In this document: positions 24,188 to 34,600 of the stretch, one piece after another
How positions within the stretch are numbered: position 1 is the stretch's first letter
How the letters are laid out: every line of letters starts with the position of its first letter
Origin: Colletotrichum lupini
Lineage: Eukaryota; Ascomycota; Sordariomycetes; Glomerellales; Glomerellaceae
Direction: 5' to 3'
Length of the DNA: 64,000 bases
NCBI RefSeq assembly: GCF_023278565.1
Contig: NC_064675.1
Span: forward strand, 1,116,001-1,180,000
Notes under the pieces: generated by a model
Database searches by the model: none
The model's input: only the letters and a program-made list of their open reading frames with translations
Told to the model about the DNA's origin: nothing
Program-made: the position numbers and the translations under genes

Positions 24188-25722
24188 ATTTTATATTATT
24201 ATTAAACATTAATATAAGCTTTTATAACGACTCTTTAAAAAGAGTAAATATATTGTTCTTATCGGTTTTATTATTAACTTTAAAAAAGGCTTTATATTAT
24301 TAAAATAATAAATAAATAAATTTAATAATATTTTAAAACTTATTAATAGGGCCCTTTATACGCTAGAGGTTAAGATCTTTTTAAAATTACTTAGTATTAA
24401 TTAATATATCTAATTTTTATTTAAATACCTCTTTATTATTACTAAATAAAAAAGCCCTATTAACGAGGTTAAGAATATAACTATAATACCTTATTCTCTA
24501 ATTAAGAATATTTTTTTAAGTATAAGTATAAGATAATATAGGATATAAGTAACCTAGGTAAGTATTATTATTTAAAATATTATTATAAATAACTATTTTA
24601 ATTTAATTACTTAATTCTTAGTTATTTATTATTAATTTTATAATTTAAGTAATATTAACCCTATTATAGGTACTATACTATCGTTATAAAATAATAAAGT
24701 ATTATATTTATTATTTAATATAGTTTAAAAAGTAAATAAAAATAGTAATAATAATATTCCGCGTTAATAAAGTTTATAAATTAAATAATAAGTAGACTTT
24801 CGTTATTAACCTCCAGATCTTTACTCTAATTATATTTTTTTTCTTAGTAAAAATCCTACTTAGCTCCTTTTTTATATTTTTATATAATAATAAGAGTTTA
24901 TTAATAATATTATAATCTAATTAATAAAAGAGGGCCTAGAAGTAAGGATTATAAAAATTTATAAATAGGCTATTATTATTAATAATATACCTAATTACTA
25001 ATTCTTTAATTCTCGTTACTTAGCCCTTTATAATAATATTAAAAATAAGTTTTTATCTCTTTAGTATAAAGTCGTATTTAAAGAATTCTAATAAATATAA
25101 TAACTCGCTAAAGCTTAGATTTATTACTTAGTATTTTAATTTTAAATAAGCCGTTACTAAGTTTATAATTATTATTTTAAAATAAGTAATAATACTTATT
25201 TTATTATAATAATAATAAAACTAAAAGACTTCGCTTTAAATATTTTTATTATAAATCTCTTAAATAAAAACCCCCTCTAAGTAAATTTATAACTTCTTTA
25301 GCCTTATGCCCTTTTATAATATTAAATCGTTATTAATAAAAGTCCTCCTTTTTTAAATTATTTTTTAAAAGGGCGAGGAGGCTATTACGATTATTAAAAT
25401 TAGTTAATAATACGAGGCTAATATTAATTAGGGTTTATAACTACGAAATAATTTAAAATAGTAGCTATATACTAAAAATTATATAACTTATTATTAATTA
25501 ATTAATTATAATATAATAAATCGATTAATATATAATTTAATTAATATTAATAATAATTATTATAATTATAAAAAGTTAGAAATAATAATACGTAACTTCG
25601 TTAGTTTTATTAATATTAAAAAAGGGGGTATTAGAGGTTTTTTAGATTTTTAAATATAATAGGATACTAAATTTAAAGCTCTATAATACTTAGGCCCTTT
25701 TTTTTTATAATAATTACTAATA

Positions 25723-25800
25723 ATCTATTTAATTAAATAGTATAATACCGAACTTATAATTATAAATAAGGAGTTATAGGTTCAAATCCCGCTCTAAGTA
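25723..25800 (+). other. Possible RIP-degraded tRNA-like sequence
   Basis: A perfect B-box core GGTTCAAATCC lies at 25779-25789, and a T stem pairs if G-to-A and C-to-T changes are allowed (ATAGG with CCCGC). A plausible D arm (ATTA, AATAGTA, TAAT) stands at the right distance upstream. Acceptor and anticodon stems pair poorly. It lies inside the large hAT-like element and is certainly not functional. Confidence 0.25.
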
Positions 25801-26020
25801 TTTATATTCTTAATTATAAACTTTTATAAGGTATAGTTAAGAATATTAATTTTTAATTAGCCCGGCCCCGGATTTTCTTTTTTCTAAGCGACCTTATATT
25901 TAATTAAATGCGTTAAATATAGGGCCTTATAATATTTAATTATTTAACTTGCTGAAATTCCTATATTTGACTGTTTATTTAACTTATTTATTTAATTAAT
26001 TTAAATGGGTATAAGCGCTG

Positions 26021-26028
26021 TGCTCCTC
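26021..26028. repeat. Target-site duplication of large hAT-like element, right copy
   Basis: TGCTCCTC, a perfect copy of 16471-16478, located inside the first exon of the split gene. Confidence 0.92.
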
Positions 26029-26109
26029 GTTCTCTGCGGACTAAGTATTTCCGTACTTGAGGGAAGATCGAACGAAGAAGCATTCGCCTTCAGGGAAGTA
26101 GGAGGCCAT

Positions 26110-28162
26110 TGCAAAGAGTAGTGGAGTCGAAGATGAGAATCAAGGGGAAGACGATTCGAAGCTAGATAACACTGCTTCGAGTTCTCTAGCACATAGACTA
26201 TGGACTTAGTAGAAGAAGAGATAAGTCAGAGGTCAATGGGAGGGCGGGCTTTATACTCCTCGACAGCTTGGATAATTCACGGGAATCTTGCGTGACTGAA
26301 GTATTCTCACCAAGACCTGGAGCTCCTCGGTTTGCTGGTCGTTCTATCGGCACACAAGCTTCGGATGCACCGTGATGCCATTTGGCTGAAGTGTGAAGGT
26401 GCCAGTGGATGGAAATAGCACTCGGTGAAGTTCTCAACCGCTCAAAAGTCCAGATCTTGAGACATGCAGGCGATACGCCAACTCGACTACGCAGCGATGA
26501 GCAAAAGAAGGGACAATAGTGGTGGGCCTCGTCGATCAGCCCGGGACGAGCCGCCCGGGAGGCGACATAAGAAGGCGGGGTCCGCATGAGGACTCTCCAC
26601 GTTGGGCACGACCTGCATTTGTCGAGATGTGTTGTTATGCAGTGTACCAGTCGGTTGATACTTGTGTTGCTAGGAGCCTACGGCCCGGTACAGCTACCCC
26701 GACTTCATCCCGCTTCGGTGTAGCAGGATCGCGTCGTCCCGCGTCGTCCCGCGTCAGACCGGTCCGAAGTGTGCCTGAACTACGCAGTCTGATGTCCGAA
26801 TGAAGCGGTACACATCGTACCGCAATCCGGCCCATCATGCGGCCGCCGCTTGAGAATACGAGAAGCCAAGATGCCCCCATACACACTCCTTAACGGGTGA
26901 TGAATAGTACTTAACCGATCATAAGGCATGGTAAAAGGAGGTAGTATCGGCGATACCATGCGCGCAGCTTAGCAGAATACTTGATTAAGAAAGTCGCTCA
27001 TAGCAAGATTATTCAGACTACTTTTGAGACATTTGTGATTAGAATCTGTCGAGTGAAGTACTTACACCCGGCTTGAATCGCTTAAAGCGTGCGCTGGTGA
27101 CATCAGCCCATCTGGATACTTCAAGTAGTCGTGAGATACGATGCTTCTATACTACGGGTAAAACACCACACCCCATCCTCTTGGGGCCTCAATCAACCCG
27201 CGATGCTCACAAAACCAAAAGCTACGCGAACGGACCTCTAGAAAAACAGCACGAGCGTGCCCCAACCTGGAAGTTCAGCGCGACTGACATCATACAGGGA
27301 CAGCCGGAGCCTACATCAGACGGCCAAGTTCAATTGTGCATATGCCAAAGTTTGGCGACGAGACTTCGGATGGTTCACAGTTCACAAGCAACGACGAGGC
27401 CCCACGGCCGAAAATTGGGCAAAAGCTACGAGCTTCGTGTCGGTAGCTCCCGTGTAGTGAACCCCTCTGCCCGCAGATCACAAGCTTGGCGAATCTGGTA
27501 CTGCTTGCTGTGGCCGACGTCATGCAGTACAGAACTCTAGGAGATTACGTGCCCGATGGGGCCTTCCCGATCACGAGCCTTCTGTTCAATCCACGATGGC
27601 CAGAGAGGGCGGTTTAACATGTTTGTATTATGCTGGGCTAGCCAGCATCACAGATGCCTGGTGGCCATCTCTCGAAAGACAAGAATCCTCCCATGGGCTG
27701 GTGGGCTCGAGCCTCACCAAGCCCAATATGCAAGTTACCTCCCCACAACCGACTGTATCCCCATGATTTCCAAGCAGCAGAACAGTTGAACCTTGGCCAT
27801 TCGTGCCGAGGCTATGCCGTTTGCTCTCCCAATCCTCCCAGTCGTTTGTCGCGTTCCCCAAAGTCCAGGCTGCGGGTCCGAGTGACGTGGAACATCGGAA
27901 ACCATGAATTCGTGACGTATCTGACCCTTTCAGCGAAGAAAATGAATAGTTTCGAACACGCAATGCCATGCTCGCAATGATTGACCAAAATCAGGCCCTC
28001 GAGGCGGCGGGTTTATGTACATCCCCTTAGAAGAAAGTTTCCAATCCGACATATCCCGAAACCCATAATGATTGTTGACGAATTATTTCATTCGTGTGAA
28101 AGTGCAGCTAAAGTGCGGTATCTGAATCTCGAGAGGTCCCTATCACGGGACGACTTGAGTAA
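26110..28162. other. Gene-poor region after the large transposon
   Basis: The first few hundred bases are the promoter side of the split unknown gene. A small direct repeat (CGCGTCGTCC, twice) lies near 26733-26755. Open frames up to 155 codons (27073-27540, +) show no motif and no splice support. Nothing else is recognised. Confidence 0.4.
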
Positions 28163-28697
28163 CTACCGGCGCTCCGGCTCGAAAGGGTTCTCGGCTCGCT
28201 GGTGAGGCTGGCGCTCGGCTTCGAAGGGGTTTTCGTTACCAGGTTGGTTATTTTGGCCATGCGGCTGCCAGGCGCGCGGGGGCTTGCCCATGGTTGGATG
28301 GTCGTAGACGTCGCCGTCGATCTCGAGGTCAATCTCGTCCTCCTTGCGCTCCTGCTTTTGTCTTCTCATGTGCAACACAGTCAAGACGCCAAGGGTACCG
28401 CAGATGAGCACAGCACTAAGAAACATGATGTTAGTCTTGGCTACGAATGCTAAGGTAGGCCCTGGAATAGCTTGGCGGCATGCGAATGCAAGCAAAACTC
28501 AAAAAGCAGAGTGCGGAACAGTTCGGGTAGACCTACGCAGTAATGCCGATAGTGATGCCGATAATCTTGGAGGACTGAAAGGGCTTTTCGCAGCGGGAGC
28601 TGTTGTCTCCATCCGCGCAATCATCGCGCGCAGCGAGGTAGTGTACAGCGCGAGCGACGGGTGCCAGAAGGCTTGCGGCAGTTGTTGAGGAACTCAT
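28163..28697 (-). CDS. Small single-pass membrane protein, unknown function, 2 exons
   Basis: Exons (minus strand) 28697-28537 and 28415-28163, 414 nt, 137 residues; intron 28536-28416 (121 nt, GT-AG) falls inside the membrane segment and keeps the frame. The N part (1-44) is moderately polar with two Cys (27, 36). A single hydrophobic helix runs about 45-69 (GITIGITAAVLICGTLGVLT), then a basic stop-transfer cluster (RRQKQERKED) and a Pro/Asn/Glu-rich tail with two NPFE motifs (NPFEAER, NPFEPER). The absence of a cleavable signal and the positive charge after the helix suggest N-out/C-in topology. NPF motifs can bind EH domains in endocytosis, which is a conjecture here. I do not recognise the family; the exon join and composition make it a credible gene. 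Confidence 0.7.
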
Positions 28698-31600
28698 GAT
28701 ACGACTGAGGAGGGATCGGATCATTGTGGATATGATGTAACGGTTCGATTGTGGATTGGATAATCGTTTGTAATGACGATGGAATTCCCTCGAGTTCCGA
28801 TAGAATCGTAGATTTCGTCACGTCGCGTCGAGTAAGGTGGAATTCTCCCTTTCGTATTTAATTGCTTGGCTTGAGCCGTCTGCTTCTTGTCGCAACTATC
28901 GCCTTGGTCGTTCTCGAATTCCTGTCGTTCGGTTGCGGCAAGCGGGCTGCGGATTGCTCGTCTGTAATGAGTGGATTCGCCCCTGTGTCGCTTGTGTGAA
29001 ACCGGATTTGGAGCCCCTGCTATCGCATTCTCTGATTGCTAACGGTTTTTTTATGCAAGGAGTGACTGGAGTGAAGAAGGGCGAAAACAGTTTGCGAACA
29101 GAGACACAACGAAAAAGTGGCCGGTGCCAAGAGGAGATGAGATGCAGGAAGGAAGGAACAAAAGAGTGAATACCCGGGAAGGTTTGTGTTTGCTGGCGAG
29201 GGAAAGCAAGAAGGGGGCGAGGAGGGAAAGAGCGCGCGAGATTGAGGCGGGCAGGGGGAAGCAACCTGGAAGGGATGGAAGGAACGGATGGAATTTAGGA
29301 AGGGACCCGACACCTTGAAAACACGGGGAAAGTGGAGGGAAGGAAGGTGAGGCAATCTGCCTACCTATTCAGGGGAGGGGGGCGGTCGTCTCAGGGTCCA
29401 GGGGGAAAGAGGTAGGCACCGCCGCACGTACGAAAGTACGCCCGACGCAGGTACGACAGGAGCAGGCGCAGGAACAGGAAGGAACCCGTGGGCAGACAGA
29501 TGGCACAGAGTGACAGAGTGACAGTGTAAGGAAAGAAGGCACCCCTCCTTCCTCCCTCATTCGACAACAACGTGCCTACCTCAAATGTCTCTATTTTCAA
29601 TCATTCCTTCCATACCATCCCCCATCAGGAACGCATCCGCTCCTTCAGTCGATTTAGCGGCTGTGCATTTCTGTATAGTCTGCATTCGCTAGGAAAGACA
29701 CAAGTTCCAGTCTGGGGGGAGAATGTGGCTGTGTCTCACTCATCTTCGTTTTCAGTGAGGCCGAGAGTGCCGGAATTGGCTGTCATGATTGGCTCTTGGG
29801 AAACCCTCCCCAAAAAGGCCTCCCCTTACAACGGTCTTGAAAAGGAACAAACACGAACCTGGGCCCCAGTTAAAGGGTTGGCGGGATGGTCCTGCGATCC
29901 GAGTCAACCGAATACGGCCAATGAACGGCCAACACGGGCGAACATACTGCCGCAGTCAATTTCCTCGACTCTGGCTTTTGCCTCTTCTTGCCTCACTACG
30001 AACTGCACAAGCCAAACACAACGCTGATGGCATCGCCAAAGAAGGGTCCGAGAGGGGCTGTTGGAGTCTTCCGTGGGCTATCGTGGGTATCGCCAACTGA
30101 CAGAGTGGGAGCCTCGTGATTAGAGTGGCTGCCAAAGAATTGGTCTTGCGGGGAAATGCTTGTCTCGTGTTTCACATTCCAAACTCCCTGTTCGCTGTGC
30201 CCGGTGAGAAATTGGCATGTCATCCCCTTCTCTCGAGGTCGGGTGACACTGTGGCAGATAAAACAATTGCGCGCGCGACGGCCCTCGAATCTGATGGGTT
30301 TGGCAGCGCGAACTATACGAATTTCAAGGGCGTTCGTCCCGCCATTACGGCGCTGAAAATTCGGCATAGCATTAATGACTGAGTACCCGGGCAATCAACA
30401 ACCCTCTATTAGAGTTCATGAAGACAGCGACGTCAATTGACATTTTCTTTGCACCAGACGGCAATCACCAATACCAGGTTTCTTGACACGGAACCACGGC
30501 AGATTCTTAATCTCCCTTCCCCTCTGCCGTCCCCCCTCACCGAAGCAGCGGCAGCGACTCGGCGACCAACAAAAACATTATCTTGTGACATGCTTCAGAC
30601 AACCCATCGCATGAATTGTAACGAGTTATCCCGGCGATAAGGCCGACGGGAAGAGCCAACCGCCGCGCCTTTCATTTCGCTAAATGGGCCTTGTGGTGCT
30701 CGAGCTTCCCACTCACTACGAGAGCCACGCACTGACCGACGGACCAGGAAGAAAAGCAAGACAAACCATTGGAAGTTTGTTAATAATAGAACCCTGAGAC
30801 AGCGCCGCCGCCGCCCCCCGCCCGAGTTTTCTCCCCGTGTCCTTTTTGCGGAATGCCCTCGCCTACTGCCGAGGTGCCGCTGGCGTTGAAAATCCCCCGA
30901 CTCAATTTATGTGCGGAGCAACCCTGACACTGTCGAGAACTTTGCGGGATACCGAACGATTGCGATTATCAAGTCCGCAGACACGGATACGAGCGACGAT
31001 GGACAGCTCGATGAGTAGCCATTTCACCTTAACCTGCTTGACGGATTTATCGCTCCGGGAGATGCGAGATTGGCAGATGCGATTGGAATTCATCTGCACG
31101 ACGATGGATCATTGAACCGCATTCTTGGGACCAGCTCATGTTGCACTGGAATGTAGTCCCTATTGCCGGTGGGCCCAGAACGATCGAACCGGCCGACGGA
31201 AAAATCATCGTCGGCCCGAGGATGACTGGGTGGACGGGAGCGAAGTTGTGGAGTTCGTATCCGGCAGGATTTGCCAGGCCGCACGGGGCGACCTCCGATA
31301 GATGGATACCCCGAGTGGCGGAAGATTTGTCCCAAGCGGGTCTTTTCCAAATTTTCGGCTGCCGAGTCCGTCTCCGATACTCGGCATTTTGCCACCCGGA
31401 CTCCCCGCGTTTTGTGGGCCCTTGAGCCGATTCCCGGGGCAGATGTCGAAAGATTCGGAAGGCTCGCGGGACATGAGTGCCCAACACAACCAATTAAATT
31501 CTCAGTAATGCTATCAGAGTTCGAAGTCTTGGCTGATGTTACTTTCAGATCAAAAAATAGAAACTTCTCTGCTAAAACGCCCAGAAATGTCCAAGCTGAA

Positions 31601-34600
31601 GCATGCAGAAGACGGTTCCTGGCCTCAACCGAGACAAGGATTGGTGATGAGATGGATCCGTAGCACGTCACACGGACGGAAGGTCAGTATATAGGGCTTA
31701 CGCTGCGCTGCGACAAGATTGGGACGACAAGAACGCTAAATTTTGACGGATCGGCTTTCCTCGTTGGGAGTTACGTCCAAACAGAGGAAAATATCGAGTC
31801 ACTTTCGCTATGGGCTCAAAGACCAAGACCTTTGCCACTTTTGCGAAATGCCATGTGCTGTCCAAGCAACGAATAACGAGCCCATCGTCAATTGTTTGGT
31901 TTCAATTGACGAAAGCCATGGCCAAGGAGGAGAGAATACTTGACTCGAGGGAACCTTCGAGGAGTCAAGGCTGAAATTTCAGATTCCGATGTTGCCGCTT
32001 CTCATCAGGAATACTCGGCATAGAGCGAGAACGCTGGAATTTCCACCCAACCAGTATGACTGGGCAACCTCCGATGCCCATCTTTCGCGGTTCGCCGTTC
32101 TCCATGGAGATGCAACTTTGCGCTCCCTTCAGCTCTCCGCCAGCTAGCGAACAGCTACATCCCATGCAGCTAGTGGCGGCAGCGGCTCTTCCCTCGTTCG
32201 CAACGCGGCTAAGCTATTAGTGAGGTAAGCATATTAGGTCACAAAGAAAAGGGAAGGGGAAAAAATTGTTTCACTGGCACTTTTGCCCACCATGCTCTTT
32301 TCCACCTTTGTCTGTGCAGTCCGACGCCATTATGTAAGAGGTTCCCAAAAGGCCCATGGAGCTAAGGTGGAAGACATGCAAAGAGGCTCTAGACTTTGGA
32401 AAAGCTTTTTGTGCTGCCCGGTAAGCGAAAGATGTGGCGGGATGGAGAAAAGCAGGATGCGGAGCGGCGGCGGAGGAGGAGGAGGAGGCTCTCGAGCTCT
32501 TTGGACTCTGGAGGACATTAGGACGACGGTGAGGATGAGTGAGACTGGGGTCATGGCGGGCCAGGCCCGATTGTATTGGGTCTGGAGGTCCGACATTGAA
32601 GCTGAATGAGATCCCAATTGGAGACGGCCAAGAAATTGAAGCGTCAGCGCTAGGGATGACAACATTTTCGGCAAGAAAGAGGTTGTGCTGCGTTTCTCGT
32701 AAATGGCTTTGTCTAGGACATCTCCGAGGGAGAATGGTATTCAGAGGGGTTGAAGTCCTGGCCAGGGTCGCCAGGGCACTGAGAGCTTCAGCCGCCGGGC
32801 GACGCCGCGGCGGGGTACTGGAAGCTCAGAGCTGTGCTGTGAACTGGGACGTGGTCGATCCAGCAGGGAGGGGGACGGACCACCAATAACAAAGTCAATT
32901 TTGTCCTTTTCAATGAGGGCATTTCGTCCTATTCGCGACTTACACTTGTCGACGATGCCTACGACCAGCGCTTGGCGTAAGGCGTGATCATGACGGTGAT
33001 ATTCTTTATTACCCCTCATTTCTCTGGATTAAAGCGTATTTGGTGTAGTCGACCGTCCTAAAGAATTGGTCCACGTGAAGGGTGTTCATGTGACGCGACG
33101 TCTCATTCCGCGGAGATAGTAGATACAGACATCTAAAGGGCGCGAGTCCTATGTCATGATGATCTGCGGGCACGAATGGCCACCACACTACCAATGGAAA
33201 GCCATCAGTCTGAGGCGCGCACGATGATGTGGACAAAAGGGAATGCATGTAGTTGAGAAATTGAGGCTTACAATGAAGCGATCTCCCGCCTCAGATTTAG
33301 TAGAATGCGGGGTGGAAAGGTCATGTTGGAAAAGGAAAACCTGGGGAAAACGTGAAATGGCTTGCTTGCGATAAGGATCTCGAGGTTGAGTGGTTGAAAG
33401 CGCTGGTCCCCGTCCGCGCGGGGTTTCACTTGGATCTTGCTGCACCTAAGGCCATGCCGGGGAAGATAAAGGAGGCCAAGCGTTATCAACCTCGTAAAAC
33501 ATATTGATATCAAATCGATTATCTCCCTGCTTCGAGCCTGCCGCTCGTGTTCGTGACTGTTTGTTTCTGTTTCCTCTGCCCAGGGCTCAGGGACGTGAAT
33601 AGAGGCACGGCGAACATAAGGGATTGTGTCTAATGACTGCTTAGAGTTGGCCAATGGCGGCCTAGCCGTGACCTCGTTTTCTCCTGGGAAAATGGGATGG
33701 AGTGCCCAAGCTAATTGTCGCATTGCAGCAATTATCGACAGATTGCGAAGACGAAATGATCTGAGAGCAACACGCAACGAACTCTTGGCTCGAGAACTCA
33801 AGCTCGGTGTCTTCACTGTCTCGAGGGTTGCACGCGCAGGAAGAAAGAACATTCGAGGCTAACGTGTGAGAACAGGCACGGGTAGAAACCTTGCTGTACA
33901 AATTTGACTTGCCGCGCCCGTTGGCGTGTTTGACGACGGACTTGGGTGACGCTCGTGTCAGCTCATTTAAGATTTTCCAGGAAACCCAATTGACAAGTTC
34001 AGACTTGCGCTCGTCGCAATGTTCCAAGAATTAGAAGCGTGGCTGCCCTGTCTTTCACCGTTGCCGTTGATTGTTGCCGTCCCTACTTACAGAAACCTTG
34101 GGACGAATGACTCTCCAGGGATCCTACCACGAGTCTGTGAGAAGCTGTTTGCCCTTGAGGATGCATGTGGCTTTGGCTGTTCTGGTAGCCTTCTAACACA
34201 GTCCGTGAGATTACACCGGCCTGGCCGCGTCCGTACCAGTGCCGCCTGCGCTGTCGCTGTGGGAGCCGGGAGCGGGCGCGGCGCCGGTATCGGGGAGGAT
34301 GGGCAAAAGGATTTCTGTTGCGGGATAGTTTGCGCCATCTTTTTGAATCAGGAAAGGACAGAAAGTGAAGCGAAATTGGGGGAAATGTCACGATGTGACC
34401 GGCATGCAGAACAGAATGCCGGCCAAGAGAACTACGATATGACAGTATGACTCCTCTCGAGCGAAGTCGGCGAGCGCGATGAGGTGGGGGGTTGGAGGGG
34501 TTCGGGATGTTTCCCGGATCACCGAGAAGGACCCTGAGGCGCAAGGGGTCACCGGGGGCTAAGCTAGGGAGGGGGTGGGAAATGTCCCGCTCGGTTTTTG

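Larger units (their letters stand above)
16479..26020. mobile_element. 9542-bp hAT-like element, heavily RIP-degraded
   Basis: Ends are CAGCGCTTATACC at 16479 and the inverted copy GGTATAAGCGCTG ending at 26020. The flanking 8-bp target duplication TGCTCCTC is perfect (16471-16478 and 26021-26028). The interior outside the nested retrotransposon (about 3.2 kb, a normal hAT length) is extremely AT-rich, with CpA and TpG rare. No transposase can be read through the mutations, so the superfamily call rests on termini and duplication length. Its right 80 bases align with the left end of the 398-bp MITE, differing almost only by C-to-T changes. Confidence 0.88.
15120..26109 (-). pseudogene. Unrecognised gene split by a 9.5-kb transposon, with two in-frame stops
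   Basis: Pieces on the minus strand: first exon 26109-26021 plus 16470-16440 (joined if the element and one target duplication are removed), second exon 16372-16086, third exon 16023-15120. Introns are 16439-16373 (67 nt) and 16085-16024 (62 nt), both GT-AG. The sum is 1311 nt, 437 codons, in one frame. The start reads MASYFPEGECFF. TAG codons stand at 26041-26043 and 16440-16442, both where CAG would fit. The body is soluble-looking (AIYFPVCQQTDEAYKQYC, NATTRTDALFLVGHAG), followed by a Gly-rich hydrophobic stretch at about 289-318 (LGLGFIPGAGPLLSVAFGIG) and a charged C tail. I do not recognise the family. It is convergent with the NLR gene. With the insertion and the stops it cannot make its full product; a shorter product from an internal ATG (16424 or 16338) is conceivable. 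Confidence 0.7.

Noticed and set aside
16479..26020. Functional transposase or retroviral-type open frame
   Set aside because: Every conserved block is interrupted by TAA or TAG and key residues are changed by RIP, so nothing in the element is translatable.
31090..31671. 193-codon open frame on the minus strand, overlapped by frames on the other strand
   Set aside because: No recognisable content, and both strands are equally open.
33268..33852. 194-codon open frame on the minus strand
   Set aside because: No motif, signal peptide or neighbouring exon; composition as expected for non-coding DNA.
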